Source: Candidatus Gottesmanbacteria bacterium
Lineage (GTDB): Bacteria; Patescibacteria; Microgenomatia; 2-02-FULL-39-11
Assembly (NCBI GenBank): GCA_016186795.1
Contig: JACPKY010000002.1
Coordinates: 1,003,814-1,067,813, forward strand
DNA length: 64,000 nt
Reading direction: 5' to 3'
Positions 41,900-49,667 of this stretch are shown here, in pieces (positions within the stretch are counted from its first letter, which is position 1; every line of letters starts with the position of its first letter). The notes beneath the pieces were generated by a model. It did no database searches. It was not told where the DNA came from and saw only the letters and a program-made list of their open reading frames with translations. The position numbers and the translations under genes were made by a program.

Positions 41900-42857
41900 C
41901 GCAACCTCCACCACCAGTTACTTTTGGCAAAAGTCCTTCATCTTGGAGGAGCTTACTTATTTTTCTGTATCCTTGTCCACTTGAGTACTCACTTCCAAGT
42001 ACCTCTTTTGCATCGACACTCTTCCATGGCGTATTTTTCTTCTTCTGGAAATATACAGCCAGATCTGCGTACGTTTGCGGGAACCAGTAGGAGTTAAGTG
42101 CAAGAGCTTTCTGGTAGATTTTCTCCTTTGGTAACCCTTGGGACACTGCAAGTTCCAAAAAGCCGAGCATGGCAGCCCCATGGTTGCAATCTGGGAAGTA
42201 CGTACTATTGCCGCAACATGAGCGGAAGATACTTTCGGCAAGTTCTTTCACCAGAGTTTCTTGTTCCCTCGATAGCGGAAGAATCGGAAAACGGTTGAAA
42301 AGGGTTCCTCCCGGCTCTTTCCCAAGTGTCCATCCACCGGTTGAAGCAAAACTTCCGACATCTTTGGCATACTCTTTTCCCATTGGTCCATCGGCAAGTA
42401 CATTTGTTTTATTGGCAATTCCCAGAGGCCAGAGAAGGTTAAGAAAAAGATTGGCATTCTCTGCCGTGATCACAAGCTTTTCGTCGGATGGTTTGTCAAG
42501 AAGTGCTTGTTCTTGGGGAGTAAGTCCTCCTCTTGCCTGGTAGAGAGAAATGAATTTTTCTTTATCTATTGCACCTACTTCTACAAGCCGGACTATTGTA
42601 TCTTTCAATGTTACCTCCAGGGGAACAGATTCAGGAAGTACGTCCTTTGTTATTTCTTCAAGTTGCTTTTCCAAAGAAGGAGTAGGGGTTGGGGAAGCGT
42701 TGAATAAACGAGTAAGTGTTACAAGATTTGATCTTGTTTTTGCAACTGCAAGAGGGGCAATATTGAGAAGAAAGGCTGCAAATAAAAATCCTGTTATCAG
42801 TCCTATGAAATACTGTTTATTTTTCTTTATGTTTTTTTTCCATGAGTTTACTTTCAT
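41892..42857 (-). CDS. Secreted or anchored Cys-rich unknown protein of the copper island
   Basis: 321 residues with an N-terminal membrane segment (QYFIGLITGFLFAAFLLNIAPLAVA) and a PTPTPS linker. The extracytoplasmic domain contains FRSCCGNSTYFPDCNHGAAMLGFLELAVSQG, with a Cys-Cys pair, a third Cys and a His. The C-terminus is GGGGCGV. The motif suggests a metal or disulfide site, but the function is unknown. The start at 42857 has AAGGAGG 6 bases upstream. It overlaps the CcdA-like gene by 41 bases. Confidence 0.75.
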   Translation of the reverse strand: MKVNSWKKNIKKNKQYFIGLITGFLFAAFLLNIAPLAVAKTRSNLVTLTRLFNASPTPTPSLEKQLEEITKDVLPESVPLEVTLKDTIVRLVEVGAIDKEKFISLYQARGGLTPQEQALLDKPSDEKLVITAENANLFLNLLWPLGIANKTNVLADGPMGKEYAKDVGSFASTGGWTLGKEPGGTLFNRFPILPLSREQETLVKELAESIFRSCCGNSTYFPDCNHGAAMLGFLELAVSQGLPKEKIYQKALALNSYWFPQTYADLAVYFQKKKNTPWKSVDAKEVLGSEYSSGQGYRKISKLLQDEGLLPKVTGGGGCGV

Positions 42858-43665
42858 GACGGGCCTCCTTTATGAGAATAGTGATAAATAATATAAGTGC
42901 GATAGCAATAAGAAGGTCAAGGAACGGGTTTTGTAACCTTCCCGAAAGAGTGTAAATGAATTGTTGGAGACTTGCTCCGTATGCCATGTTTGAATCCATC
43001 TCAATTTGTCCGGAAAGAGCTAAGTAGGCAATACCGATAGCAGATACCATAAATGTTATCGCAGCAATAATTTTGAGAGGCTTTTCGATTGCTGATTTCA
43101 CTTTGTATAAATACTGGTTTGTTACTTTTTCATAAAAAAGGGAGAGGAAAAAAAGTGGGAAGACGATTCCTAAGACATAGACACTGGCAACGATAAGTGC
43201 TGTAAGAATTGATGGGGAAAGTGAGGAAAGGGTGATTGCGGCAAAAAGAACTGGTGCACAACATGAGGATGTAATTCCAGAAAATACTCCCAACAAAAAC
43301 GTAGAGATAACAGTTGTTTCTTTGGGCATAGTAAAGTAGGGAAGTGGGAGCATGAGTTTGACTTCAAACAGAGTAAAAAGCCCCATGAGGAACATAAACA
43401 GGGCTCCCAATAAATACGTTGTGGTATGGAACTGATCGAAAAGAGAAACGATAATTTTCATACCCAGAGCAACAGGGACAAGAATTGATCCAAGACCAAG
43501 TGCAAAGACAAGTGTGAGGAGCACAACTCGTGATCGTTCCTTAAATATCGTTCCCAGGTAGGAAGGAAAAAGAAATGTAATGCAACATGGAGCAAAAAGT
43601 GCGACCATGCCTCCTAAAAATGAAGCAGTGAGAGAGACGCCAAAAAAGAGATTTGAATCGATCAT
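42817..43665 (-). CDS. ccdA: CcdA/DsbD-type membrane thiol carrier
   Basis: 282 residues with six or more membrane segments. FAPCCITFLFPSYLG and GVFSGITSSCCAPVLFAAI are the two Cys-bearing segments that shuttle reducing power across the membrane in CcdA/DsbD proteins. Each carries Cys-Cys rather than a single Cys. It likely reduces extracytoplasmic thiols or Cu sites. It overlaps the 60-residue ORF upstream by 4 bases. Confidence 0.88.
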   Translation of the reverse strand: MIDSNLFFGVSLTASFLGGMVALFAPCCITFLFPSYLGTIFKERSRVVLLTLVFALGLGSILVPVALGMKIIVSLFDQFHTTTYLLGALFMFLMGLFTLFEVKLMLPLPYFTMPKETTVISTFLLGVFSGITSSCCAPVLFAAITLSSLSPSILTALIVASVYVLGIVFPLFFLSLFYEKVTNQYLYKVKSAIEKPLKIIAAITFMVSAIGIAYLALSGQIEMDSNMAYGASLQQFIYTLSGRLQNPFLDLLIAIALILFITILIKEARHESKLMEKKHKEK

Positions 43666-43844
43666 TGTATTACGCGTTGTATTTCTCGCAAAATGGGTTC
43701 TTGAAAAGAATTTGTAGGTTCCATTACTCGGGAAGCCTTCGGGAATTTCAGTTCCCGCTTTCCTTCTCGTAATGGAACAACAAATTCTAATTCAACTGCA
43801 CAAATTTTGCTCAAAATACGACGCTTCATAGAAAAAAATTTCAC
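43662..43844 (-). CDS. Doubtful 60-residue ORF within a palindromic element
   Basis: The ORF overlaps both neighbours by 4 bases (ATGA type), as a coupled operon gene would. However, nearly its whole length is a long imperfect palindrome (43674-43824), and the protein shows no domain. It may serve only to carry ribosomes through an inserted element. Low confidence as a functional protein. Confidence 0.35.
   Translation of the reverse strand: MKFFSMKRRILSKICAVELEFVVPLREGKRELKFPKASRVMEPTNSFQEPILREIQRVIQ
43674..43824. repeat. 151-base imperfect palindromic element
   Basis: Outer arms match at 17 of 21 positions (43674-43694 with 43804-43824). Inner arms around AGAATTTGT and GTTCCATTAC (43708-43730 with 43768-43788) match almost fully, and a GGGAA-TTCCC hairpin is at the centre. 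The whole can fold into one long hairpin between the DUF1573 and ccdA genes. Confidence 0.8.
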
Positions 43845-44374
43845 TCAACATATGCTTTTACCGTAAATGTCAGTTTTGGATTTTCGGGATCGTTTGTCTG
43901 TACATACACATCTCGGGTAACTGGTCCCTTCACTGGCATGATTGATGGACGGTAGGTAACAGTAAGTGTTGCCTTTTCACCTGGCTCTAATGAGGTAGAC
44001 CACGTACTTTTTGAGTGCATACCAAATTCTGGGCTTTTTGTTCCGTTGACAGTTATTTGACCAAACGTGCAGTCACAAGATGAGGAGATTTTAAAAAGAT
44101 CCAATGGTTTGTTGCCGGTATTTTCGAGTAAGAACTCTGCCTGTTTTTCATCTTGGACTTTCATTGTTCCAAGATCTGAGGAAGACGATGAAACTTTTAC
44201 TCGTGGACGATTTTCGTCGTTGACCTTGTACGATGCCGATACCTCTGGTTTTCCTTGTTTACTTTCATTAACAGAGAAGATGAAAATTACGACAAGTGCC
44301 AGAAGAGTTACCCCTCCAATGATGCTCAGAATAATTTTTTCAGAAGAAATTGCAGACGCATGTCTGTCTTTCAT
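43841..44374 (-). CDS. Membrane-anchored DUF1573 protein
   Basis: 177 residues. An N-terminal membrane segment (KIILSIIGGVTLLALVVIFIFS) is followed by an Ig-like DUF1573 domain: FLLENTGNKPLDLFKISSSCDCT, LEPGEKATLTVTYRP and VYVQTNDPENPKL. The CDC pair is typical and may bind metal or form disulfides with the CcdA system. GAAGGAG lies 6 bases before the ATG. Confidence 0.85.
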   Translation of the reverse strand: MKDRHASAISSEKIILSIIGGVTLLALVVIFIFSVNESKQGKPEVSASYKVNDENRPRVKVSSSSSDLGTMKVQDEKQAEFLLENTGNKPLDLFKISSSCDCTFGQITVNGTKSPEFGMHSKSTWSTSLEPGEKATLTVTYRPSIMPVKGPVTRDVYVQTNDPENPKLTFTVKAYVE

Positions 44375-44384
44375 ATTTTCTCCT

Positions 44385-46670
44385 TCATAGTTTTGCTCTC
44401 TTTAAAAGAAGAGAATTTGTAACAACTGATATTGAACTTGTGGCCATTGCCAAAGAGGCGAGGATGGGATTTAATAGTAATCCGAAAAAGGGATAGAGGA
44501 CTCCCATTGCAACAGGAATTAAGATGACGTTGTATCCAAATGCCCAAAAGAGATTGAGTTTAATTGTCCGCATGGTTTTTTTAGAAAGACGAATAGCTGT
44601 TACAACAGATCTGAGATCTTTATTCATAAGCGTTATATTTGCAGCTTCTATTGCAACATCTGTTCCTGTCCCCATGGCAATTCCTACGTTGGCTGATGCT
44701 AGAGCCGGAGCGTCATTTATTCCATCTCCAACAAAGGCTAGAGTTTTCCTTCCTTTTCCATTTCCTTCTTTGAATTCTCGGACAATTTTTTCTTTCTCTT
44801 GCGGGAGAACTTCAGCAATGACATTTTCATTTGGAATTCCAGCTTGATCGGCAATTGCTTTTGCTGTTTGTTTGTTGTCACCAGTGATCATATAGGAGGA
44901 AATACCTATTTTGAGAAGCTCCGAGATTGTTTCCCGTGCTGAATCTTTCAGGGTATCAGCTATGGCAAATAGGGCAACGTGCTTTCCATTGACTGCAATG
45001 TATGCCAGTGTTTTTGCTTCTTGGGCAAAAAGTTGCGCCTTTTTCTCAAGTTCACTACAAAGAATAATCTTTTCCTTCTCCATGAGTTTCTTTGTTCCAA
45101 TGATTACCTTTTCATGATTTACAGTCCCGACAATTCCAAGACCGGCGATTGCTCTTGCTCCTTCGACCGGTAACTCTTTTGTCTTTTCTTGGAGGTAGGA
45201 AGTAATAGCTGTCGAAAGAGCATGTTCCGAATGCTTTTCAAGAGAAAAGATGAGAGAAAAAATGTACTGTTCTAAGGGAGTTTGGGGAGTGATATGTAAT
45301 GTAAGTGTTTTGGCAACTTCATCAATATTTTCCATGACGGAAGAATCTGTAACTTTTGGTTTCCCGAGAGTCAAGGTGCCGGTTTTATCAAATACAATGG
45401 TTGTAATCTTATGGGCAATTTCAAGGCTCTCTGCGTCTTTTATTAAAATACCGTGTTCTGCGCCTTTTCCGGTACCTACCATGATTGCAGTTGGAGTTGC
45501 AAGGCCCATAGCACACGGACAGGCGATGATAAGGACCGCAACGGTATTGAGCATGGCAAACAGAAATGCAGGAGTTGGTCCAAAGACGTACCATACGACA
45601 AAGGTTGCGATTGCCAGCATAAGAACAACAGGGACAAAGTATGACGAGATAGTATCGGCAAGTCTTTGGATTGGCGCTTTGCTCCCTTGCGCTTTTTCAA
45701 CAAGGGCAATAATCTGGGATAGTACAGTTTCACTTCCGACCTTCGTCGCTTGCATGGTAAATGTACCAGTGGAGTTGATTGTTGCACCAACGACTAAGTC
45801 ACCGGGATATTTTTCTACCGGAATACTTTCACCTGTGACCATTGATTCATCAACTGCTGATTCTCCTTTCAAAACTTTTCCATCGACAGGGATTTTTTCT
45901 CCTGGCCGGACAAGGATTTGGTCTCCTACAATGACTTGATTAATTGGAATATCCATCTCTTTTCCATCTCTTACGACACGAGCAGTTTTGGCTTGAAGGC
46001 TTAGAAGTTTCTTGATGGCATCAGATGTGCCAAGTTTGGCCTTGGCTTCTAAGAATCTTCCCAAAAGAATAAGACCAATAATAACAACTGCAGTGTCAAA
46101 GTATGGCAGGGGATCGATACCTAAGCCCTGGATAATTTCAGGATAAAGTGTGACAAATGCCGAATAGCCAAAGGCCACAGTTGTGCCAATAACGACAAGG
46201 GTATCCATGTTGGCATTGCGGTTTTTCAAAGATGAGAATGCTGCCTGATAAAATGAAAAACCTGCCCAGAATTGAATTGGTGTTGCCAGTAGAAGCTGAA
46301 TAAGAGAGTCTTTTAACAAAGATGGAGCAGTCTCCATAAGAGTCGGGAAACTTGCCCAAAAAAGAAGGCCGCCAATTGCAAGACTTACCAACACTTTTAT
46401 CCCTAGCTCCTTCAATTCCTTCTTTTTCCTGATATCTTTTTCATCACTGTGTCCATTTTCGCCAAGAAGAGCTTTGTACCCAACTTTTGCAACTGCTTCT
46501 TTCAAGTTATCATCGTTTACTTGTGATTCGTCATATGTGACGTGAGCTTTCTCTGTGGCAAGATTGACCGTTGCACTATCTACTCCGGCAACTTTTGACA
46601 GTGCACGTTCTAACACTCGTACACAGGAAGCGCAATGCATACCAGAAATTGCAAAAGATTTGGTTTTCAT
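44385..46670 (-). CDS. copA: Copper-translocating P1B-type ATPase
   Basis: 761 residues. One N-terminal HMA domain (GMHCASC) is followed by eight expected membrane segments. The CPC motif (ACPCAMGLATP), the phosphorylated Asp in DKTGTLT, and the hinge GDGINDAPAL are present. The usual SEHPL motif reads SEHAL, so the Pro is replaced while the His is kept. It exports Cu(I). It overlaps the cupredoxin gene by 4 bases. Confidence 0.96.
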   Translation of the reverse strand: MKTKSFAISGMHCASCVRVLERALSKVAGVDSATVNLATEKAHVTYDESQVNDDNLKEAVAKVGYKALLGENGHSDEKDIRKKKELKELGIKVLVSLAIGGLLFWASFPTLMETAPSLLKDSLIQLLLATPIQFWAGFSFYQAAFSSLKNRNANMDTLVVIGTTVAFGYSAFVTLYPEIIQGLGIDPLPYFDTAVVIIGLILLGRFLEAKAKLGTSDAIKKLLSLQAKTARVVRDGKEMDIPINQVIVGDQILVRPGEKIPVDGKVLKGESAVDESMVTGESIPVEKYPGDLVVGATINSTGTFTMQATKVGSETVLSQIIALVEKAQGSKAPIQRLADTISSYFVPVVLMLAIATFVVWYVFGPTPAFLFAMLNTVAVLIIACPCAMGLATPTAIMVGTGKGAEHGILIKDAESLEIAHKITTIVFDKTGTLTLGKPKVTDSSVMENIDEVAKTLTLHITPQTPLEQYIFSLIFSLEKHSEHALSTAITSYLQEKTKELPVEGARAIAGLGIVGTVNHEKVIIGTKKLMEKEKIILCSELEKKAQLFAQEAKTLAYIAVNGKHVALFAIADTLKDSARETISELLKIGISSYMITGDNKQTAKAIADQAGIPNENVIAEVLPQEKEKIVREFKEGNGKGRKTLAFVGDGINDAPALASANVGIAMGTGTDVAIEAANITLMNKDLRSVVTAIRLSKKTMRTIKLNLFWAFGYNVILIPVAMGVLYPFFGLLLNPILASLAMATSSISVVTNSLLLKRAKL

Positions 46671-47026
46671 ATCACAGAAATTTTGCCAAAGTACATATTC
46701 ATCCCACAGGAGTATGGAAACTCCCCTTTTTTCTTGGGAGTAATTACAATTGGTACGTTTTCGTTTAATGGCAGAAATTTTTTGATGCCAAAATCAGGGA
46801 TATTAACCTCTTCAAGACAAGGGTTAGGATCCTTTCTCAAGAAATTAAGAGTTGTTGTGGCATCTTTTTTTATAATAATGTACGAAGGGGAGTAGCCACC
46901 CTCGACTTTGATATCAATTGACCCTTTTGCCTCAACCTTTTCTTCTTTTTTGCCAAAGAAGAACCAGTAGGTGGTTATGACTCCGAAAAAGCCAAGGAGA
47001 ATAACGAATATTTTATCGAGTGTCAT
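46667..47026 (-). CDS. Membrane-anchored cupredoxin-like protein
   Basis: 119 residues. An N-terminal membrane anchor (IFVILLGFFGVITTYWFFF) is followed by a cupredoxin-like domain ending FPYSCGMNMYFGKISVI, with Cys and Met ligands. It is similar to the C-terminal domain of the fusion at 38794. It lies between csoR and copA with 4-base overlaps on both sides, a natural partner for CopA on the outer face. Confidence 0.85.
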   Translation of the reverse strand: MTLDKIFVILLGFFGVITTYWFFFGKKEEKVEAKGSIDIKVEGGYSPSYIIIKKDATTTLNFLRKDPNPCLEEVNIPDFGIKKFLPLNENVPIVITPKKKGEFPYSCGMNMYFGKISVI

Positions 47027-47289
47027 TTTTGGTTTCTTTTAAATACTGCCATGACTTCTTCAATGACCTCGTTTGATCTTCCCTTTTTAATAGCATCGAC
47101 AACGCATGTATTGAGGTGATTTTTTAAAATAAGAGAGTCAATTTCTCGAAGGGCTGCTTCAACTGCTTGAGATTGATGAAGCGTATCAATGCAGTAAGAA
47201 TCATTCTCGACCATTTCCCGGACTTTCTTCAGATGTCCCTCAGCAATCTTCAGACGTGCAACAAGAGATATTTTTGATTCGCTTTGCAT
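47023..47289 (-). CDS. csoR: CsoR-family copper-sensing repressor
   Basis: 88 residues, all-helical (DUF156). The Cu(I) ligands Cys33, His58 and Cys62 have the spacing of CsoR (Cys-x24-His-x3-Cys). It is first in the minus-strand copper island. The start at 47289 has AAGGAGG upstream. Its GC-rich operator lies at 47316-47334, overlapping the expected transcription start, so it should repress its own operon until Cu(I) binds. Confidence 0.94.
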   Translation of the reverse strand: MQSESKISLVARLKIAEGHLKKVREMVENDSYCIDTLHQSQAVEAALREIDSLILKNHLNTCVVDAIKKGRSNEVIEEVMAVFKRNQK

Positions 47290-47315
47290 AGAAGCCTCCT
47301 TGATAACCTTTCTAA

Positions 47316-47334
47316 TATCCCCTAGGGGGGGATA
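47316..47334. promoter_or_regulatory. CsoR-type operator
   Basis: TATCCCCTAGGGGGGGATA is a near-palindrome of the G/C-tract type used by CsoR/RcnR repressors. It lies about +1 to +18 relative to the promoter below. Confidence 0.75.
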
Positions 47335-47339
47335 GGGAT

Positions 47340-47368
47340 ACTATACTATATCAAAAATAAAAAATCAA
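47340..47368 (-). promoter_or_regulatory. Promoter of the copper island
   Basis: On the minus strand, TTGATT (47368-47363), a 17-base spacer and TATAGT (47345-47340). The expected start near 47333 falls at the operator edge. Confidence 0.6.
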
Positions 47369-47382
47369 ATATCAAAAAAAGA
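47349..47382. repeat. Intergenic A-rich ATCAAAAATAAA repeat
   Basis: ATATCAAAAATAAAAAATC followed by AAATATCAAAAAAAG, the same A-rich unit as flanks the palindrome copies in coding regions, here without the palindrome. It overlaps the -35 of the copper promoter. Confidence 0.6.
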
Positions 47383-47392
47383 TGGGGTGTTC

Positions 47393-47398
47393 TATACT
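47393..47398 (+). promoter_or_regulatory. -10 box of the YdjM-like gene, leaderless
   Basis: TATACT with 6 bases to the ATG at 47405. Confidence 0.55.
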
Positions 47399-47404
47399 AG
47401 AAAT

Positions 47405-47851
47405 ATGCTCTATACTCCTCATTTTTTAACCGGAGCTGCAATTTTAAAAATAGTACCTGATCCGCTTCTAGGGTTACTCCTAAGTTTTCTTTCACATTTT
47501 ATTCTTGATTTAACGCCGCATAATGATTTTGATCTCCGACCAGGAATAACCTTGAGAGAATTTTTTCGGATGGAGAAGAGACGTCGAAATATAATTTTGC
47601 TTGTTATGGGAATTGACTATTTCTTTATGGTGGTTAGTTTCTTGTGGATATTGGTTACAAAGAGCAATTATTGGCTCCTTGTTGGAGGAGGAGTAGGGAT
47701 ACTTCCTGATGCATTTGAACAATTCATCATGCTTTTTGGCAAAAAGCTTCCCGGTTGGCAGGATAGACTACAGTGGAGAGTATCTGCAAAATACGGGTTT
47801 ATTTCCTATCCGATTGTAAGTTTAATCGCATTATATATTCTTTTTAATTAG
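47405..47851 (+). CDS. YdjM-like membrane metal-dependent hydrolase family protein
   Basis: 148 residues with three to four membrane segments. HFLTGAAI near the N-terminus and LSFLSHFILDLTPHNDFD resemble the His/Asp pattern of the YdjM/LexA-regulated membrane hydrolase-like family. It converges with the next gene by an 8-base overlap. Start at 47405 rather than 47387 because of the -10 box. Confidence 0.6.
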   Translation: MLYTPHFLTGAAILKIVPDPLLGLLLSFLSHFILDLTPHNDFDLRPGITLREFFRMEKRRRNIILLVMGIDYFFMVVSFLWILVTKSNYWLLVGGGVGILPDAFEQFIMLFGKKLPGWQDRLQWRVSAKYGFISYPIVSLIALYILFN

Positions 47852-48782
47852 CGATGCATTTCCCTCCGGCATCGGGATAATCTCCCTCTAGTTTGCAAGA
47901 ATACCCGGTTGGACAATCTAGTCCAGCAATCCCACCACAAAGTTGTTCCCGCTTACTTTCTTCTCTGACGCATTCTCTTATATGATCAACGTAAGAGAGT
48001 TTACTTATAGTTTCATGAAGATCCAGACATTTTTCATAAGGTAGGTTTTTGAAAAGTCCATATGGCGGGTTTGTTTCATACTTAACAGTGAGTATTCCAA
48101 AAGGTGCAAGCAATCGTTTTACTTCTCGTTCATTATCTGCGGTAATTGCCGGTGAATAGGTAACATAAAGGTCGTAGGTGGGATTTCCTGTAAAAGTAAA
48201 TGTTCGAAGAATATTTTCAAATAAATCCTCATCCTCTTTTGTAATCTCTCGATCCACAACATCGAGGGTTAATGCAAATATGATGTCGTCTTTTTTAATC
48301 AGGCCCATTATTTTTTCAATTTTACGCTCATATGACGGAGGTGAAGCGATGATAAGCTTGTATCCTGAAATACCTGCAATTGTCATGCGTGTTTTTTTCT
48401 TCGCACTTTGATAGAGATCTTTATTGGTGGAACTCTCCATAAATTCCTCGACAGTTTTTTCTGATAACGCGGAAATAGGAATCAGAGTAAATCCAACATT
48501 CTCGATTTTGTTGTTATCCTCATTAGGGATTAGGTAAAGCTGACCTTCAATAGAATTTGTTTCCTGGAAATATTCATCCGGATATTTGATTTCATAAAAA
48601 AATTTAGTACTTTTGAATATTTTCCAACTGATGGTTTGATCAGGAGTGTAAGAAGAGGATAGTTTATATAGGAAAAATGCACCTATTCCAAGAAGAAAAA
48701 CAGCAACAGAGCCAGTAACTATGAGTAGTATTTTCGATGAATTTCTATTTCCCAGTGGAAATATTTGGTGTATATCCATCAT
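47844..48782 (-). CDS. Anchored unknown protein with C-terminal Cys-rich motif
   Basis: 312 residues. An N-terminal anchor (ILLIVTGSVAVFLLGIGAFFLY) is followed by a PsbP-like beta-rich region with FYEIKYPDEYF. The last 40 residues hold six Cys (CVREESKREQLCGG, LDCPTGYSCKLEG, AGGKC), a Kazal- or WAP-like disulfide knot. It is probably exported and anchored. The second Met (48779) is an equally good start. Confidence 0.65.
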   Translation of the reverse strand: MMDIHQIFPLGNRNSSKILLIVTGSVAVFLLGIGAFFLYKLSSSYTPDQTISWKIFKSTKFFYEIKYPDEYFQETNSIEGQLYLIPNEDNNKIENVGFTLIPISALSEKTVEEFMESSTNKDLYQSAKKKTRMTIAGISGYKLIIASPPSYERKIEKIMGLIKKDDIIFALTLDVVDREITKEDEDLFENILRTFTFTGNPTYDLYVTYSPAITADNEREVKRLLAPFGILTVKYETNPPYGLFKNLPYEKCLDLHETISKLSYVDHIRECVREESKREQLCGGIAGLDCPTGYSCKLEGDYPDAGGKCIAN

Positions 48783-48786
48783 GAAG

Positions 48787-48792
48787 AGTATA
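48787..48792 (-). promoter_or_regulatory. -10 box close to the start codon
   Basis: TATACT on the minus strand, with 4 bases to ATG 48782 and 7 to ATG 48779. A farther TATAAT at 48875-48870 could instead give a leader of about 80 bases. Confidence 0.45.
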
Positions 48793-48903
48793 CATGAAGA
48801 AAAAGAGCGAGAGAATGGTTACGAAAACAATAAAAAGTATCAGCCAAATATGGCTTTCTCTCCTATTCGATTATATCAGGTATGGCGTTTTTCTCGTTCT
48901 TCG

Positions 48904-49449
48904 TTAGGGCATCCGGATAAACAGCGTCTCTCCGCTTACCTCAGTATTGAAATAGAGACCAAATCTGGGAACGAGGAGAGTTACTCCTTCTTCTGATCCC
49001 GCTGGGACATTGCCAATAAGACAGGTTACCCAAAGAAGACCATCAGTTTCAATTGATCCATCTGTTGAGCGAAGGTGAACTCCGATGAGTGCTCGGCCTC
49101 CTTCAAAGGTAGATGGAAGATCTGGTGATGTACCCCATGATTGGTACCTCCACATGCGTGTTGCTGTCCAAGTGCCTGTATTAATAATATTTCCATCTTT
49201 GTCTTTGTGGACAATGTCTCCTCCTCCCGTAACTGTATGTGGATTTAGGGAGAATGTGCCTGCTCCTGTTAGTTCTATCCGATCACCGTGAAAGTCCATG
49301 GCAACGACCGGTCCATCGACTGGATCTACCCCGAGTTTATACTCGTAAAACGTGGGGCCTATTGCTGATGTTGTGTTGAACGGTGCAAGGAGGAGTAATC
49401 CAAAGCCTAGGATAAGTAAAGAAAAAATTGCTTTGCGTACAATCTTCAA
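48904..49449 (-). CDS. Secreted unknown protein, 181 residues, TTG start
   Basis: A signal peptide (KAIFSLLILGFGLLLLAPFNTTSA) precedes a beta-rich domain with GTGTFSLNP-like GAGTFSLNPHTVTGGGDI repeats. No named family. The start is TTG at 49449, supported by AAAGGAGGTGAT, a full anti-Shine-Dalgarno match, 5 bases upstream. Its leader contains an intrinsic terminator, so expression may be attenuated. Confidence 0.65.
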   Translation of the reverse strand: MKIVRKAIFSLLILGFGLLLLAPFNTTSAIGPTFYEYKLGVDPVDGPVVAMDFHGDRIELTGAGTFSLNPHTVTGGGDIVHKDKDGNIINTGTWTATRMWRYQSWGTSPDLPSTFEGGRALIGVHLRSTDGSIETDGLLWVTCLIGNVPAGSEEGVTLLVPRFGLYFNTEVSGETLFIRMP

Positions 49450-49496
49450 TTTTTATCACCTCCTTTCACGAGTGAGTGTATTGGCCAAAAGGCAAG

Positions 49497-49531
49497 AAAA
49501 AAAGCAACCCTTGGATAAATTCAGGATTGCT
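49497..49531 (-). terminator. Intrinsic terminator inside a 5' leader (possible attenuator)
   Basis: On the minus strand, AGCAATCC pairs with GGGTTGCT and is followed by seven T. It lies about 20 bases after the expected start and 48 bases before the TTG start codon of the secreted protein. Confidence 0.65.
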
Positions 49532-49556
49532 TCCGTTTGCGGTGGCAATATATTTC

Positions 49557-49585
49557 ACTGTAGAGGAGAAGTATTCAACTGTCAA
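49557..49585 (-). promoter_or_regulatory. Promoter of the secreted protein gene
   Basis: On the minus strand, TTGACA (49585-49580), a 17-base spacer and TACAGT (49562-49557). Confidence 0.75.
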
Positions 49586-49667
49586 GTATCTACGATGAAA
49601 CGAAAAGGGGAGTAGTATCGAAAAATGAATCTAGCAATATTTTGGGAATCCATGGTATTGTTGAAGT

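Noticed and set aside
45250..45939. 229-codon open frame on the plus strand opposite copA
   Set aside because: It lies wholly antisense to a complete CopA with all motifs, has no Shine-Dalgarno or domain, and its composition is that of a reverse-frame shadow.
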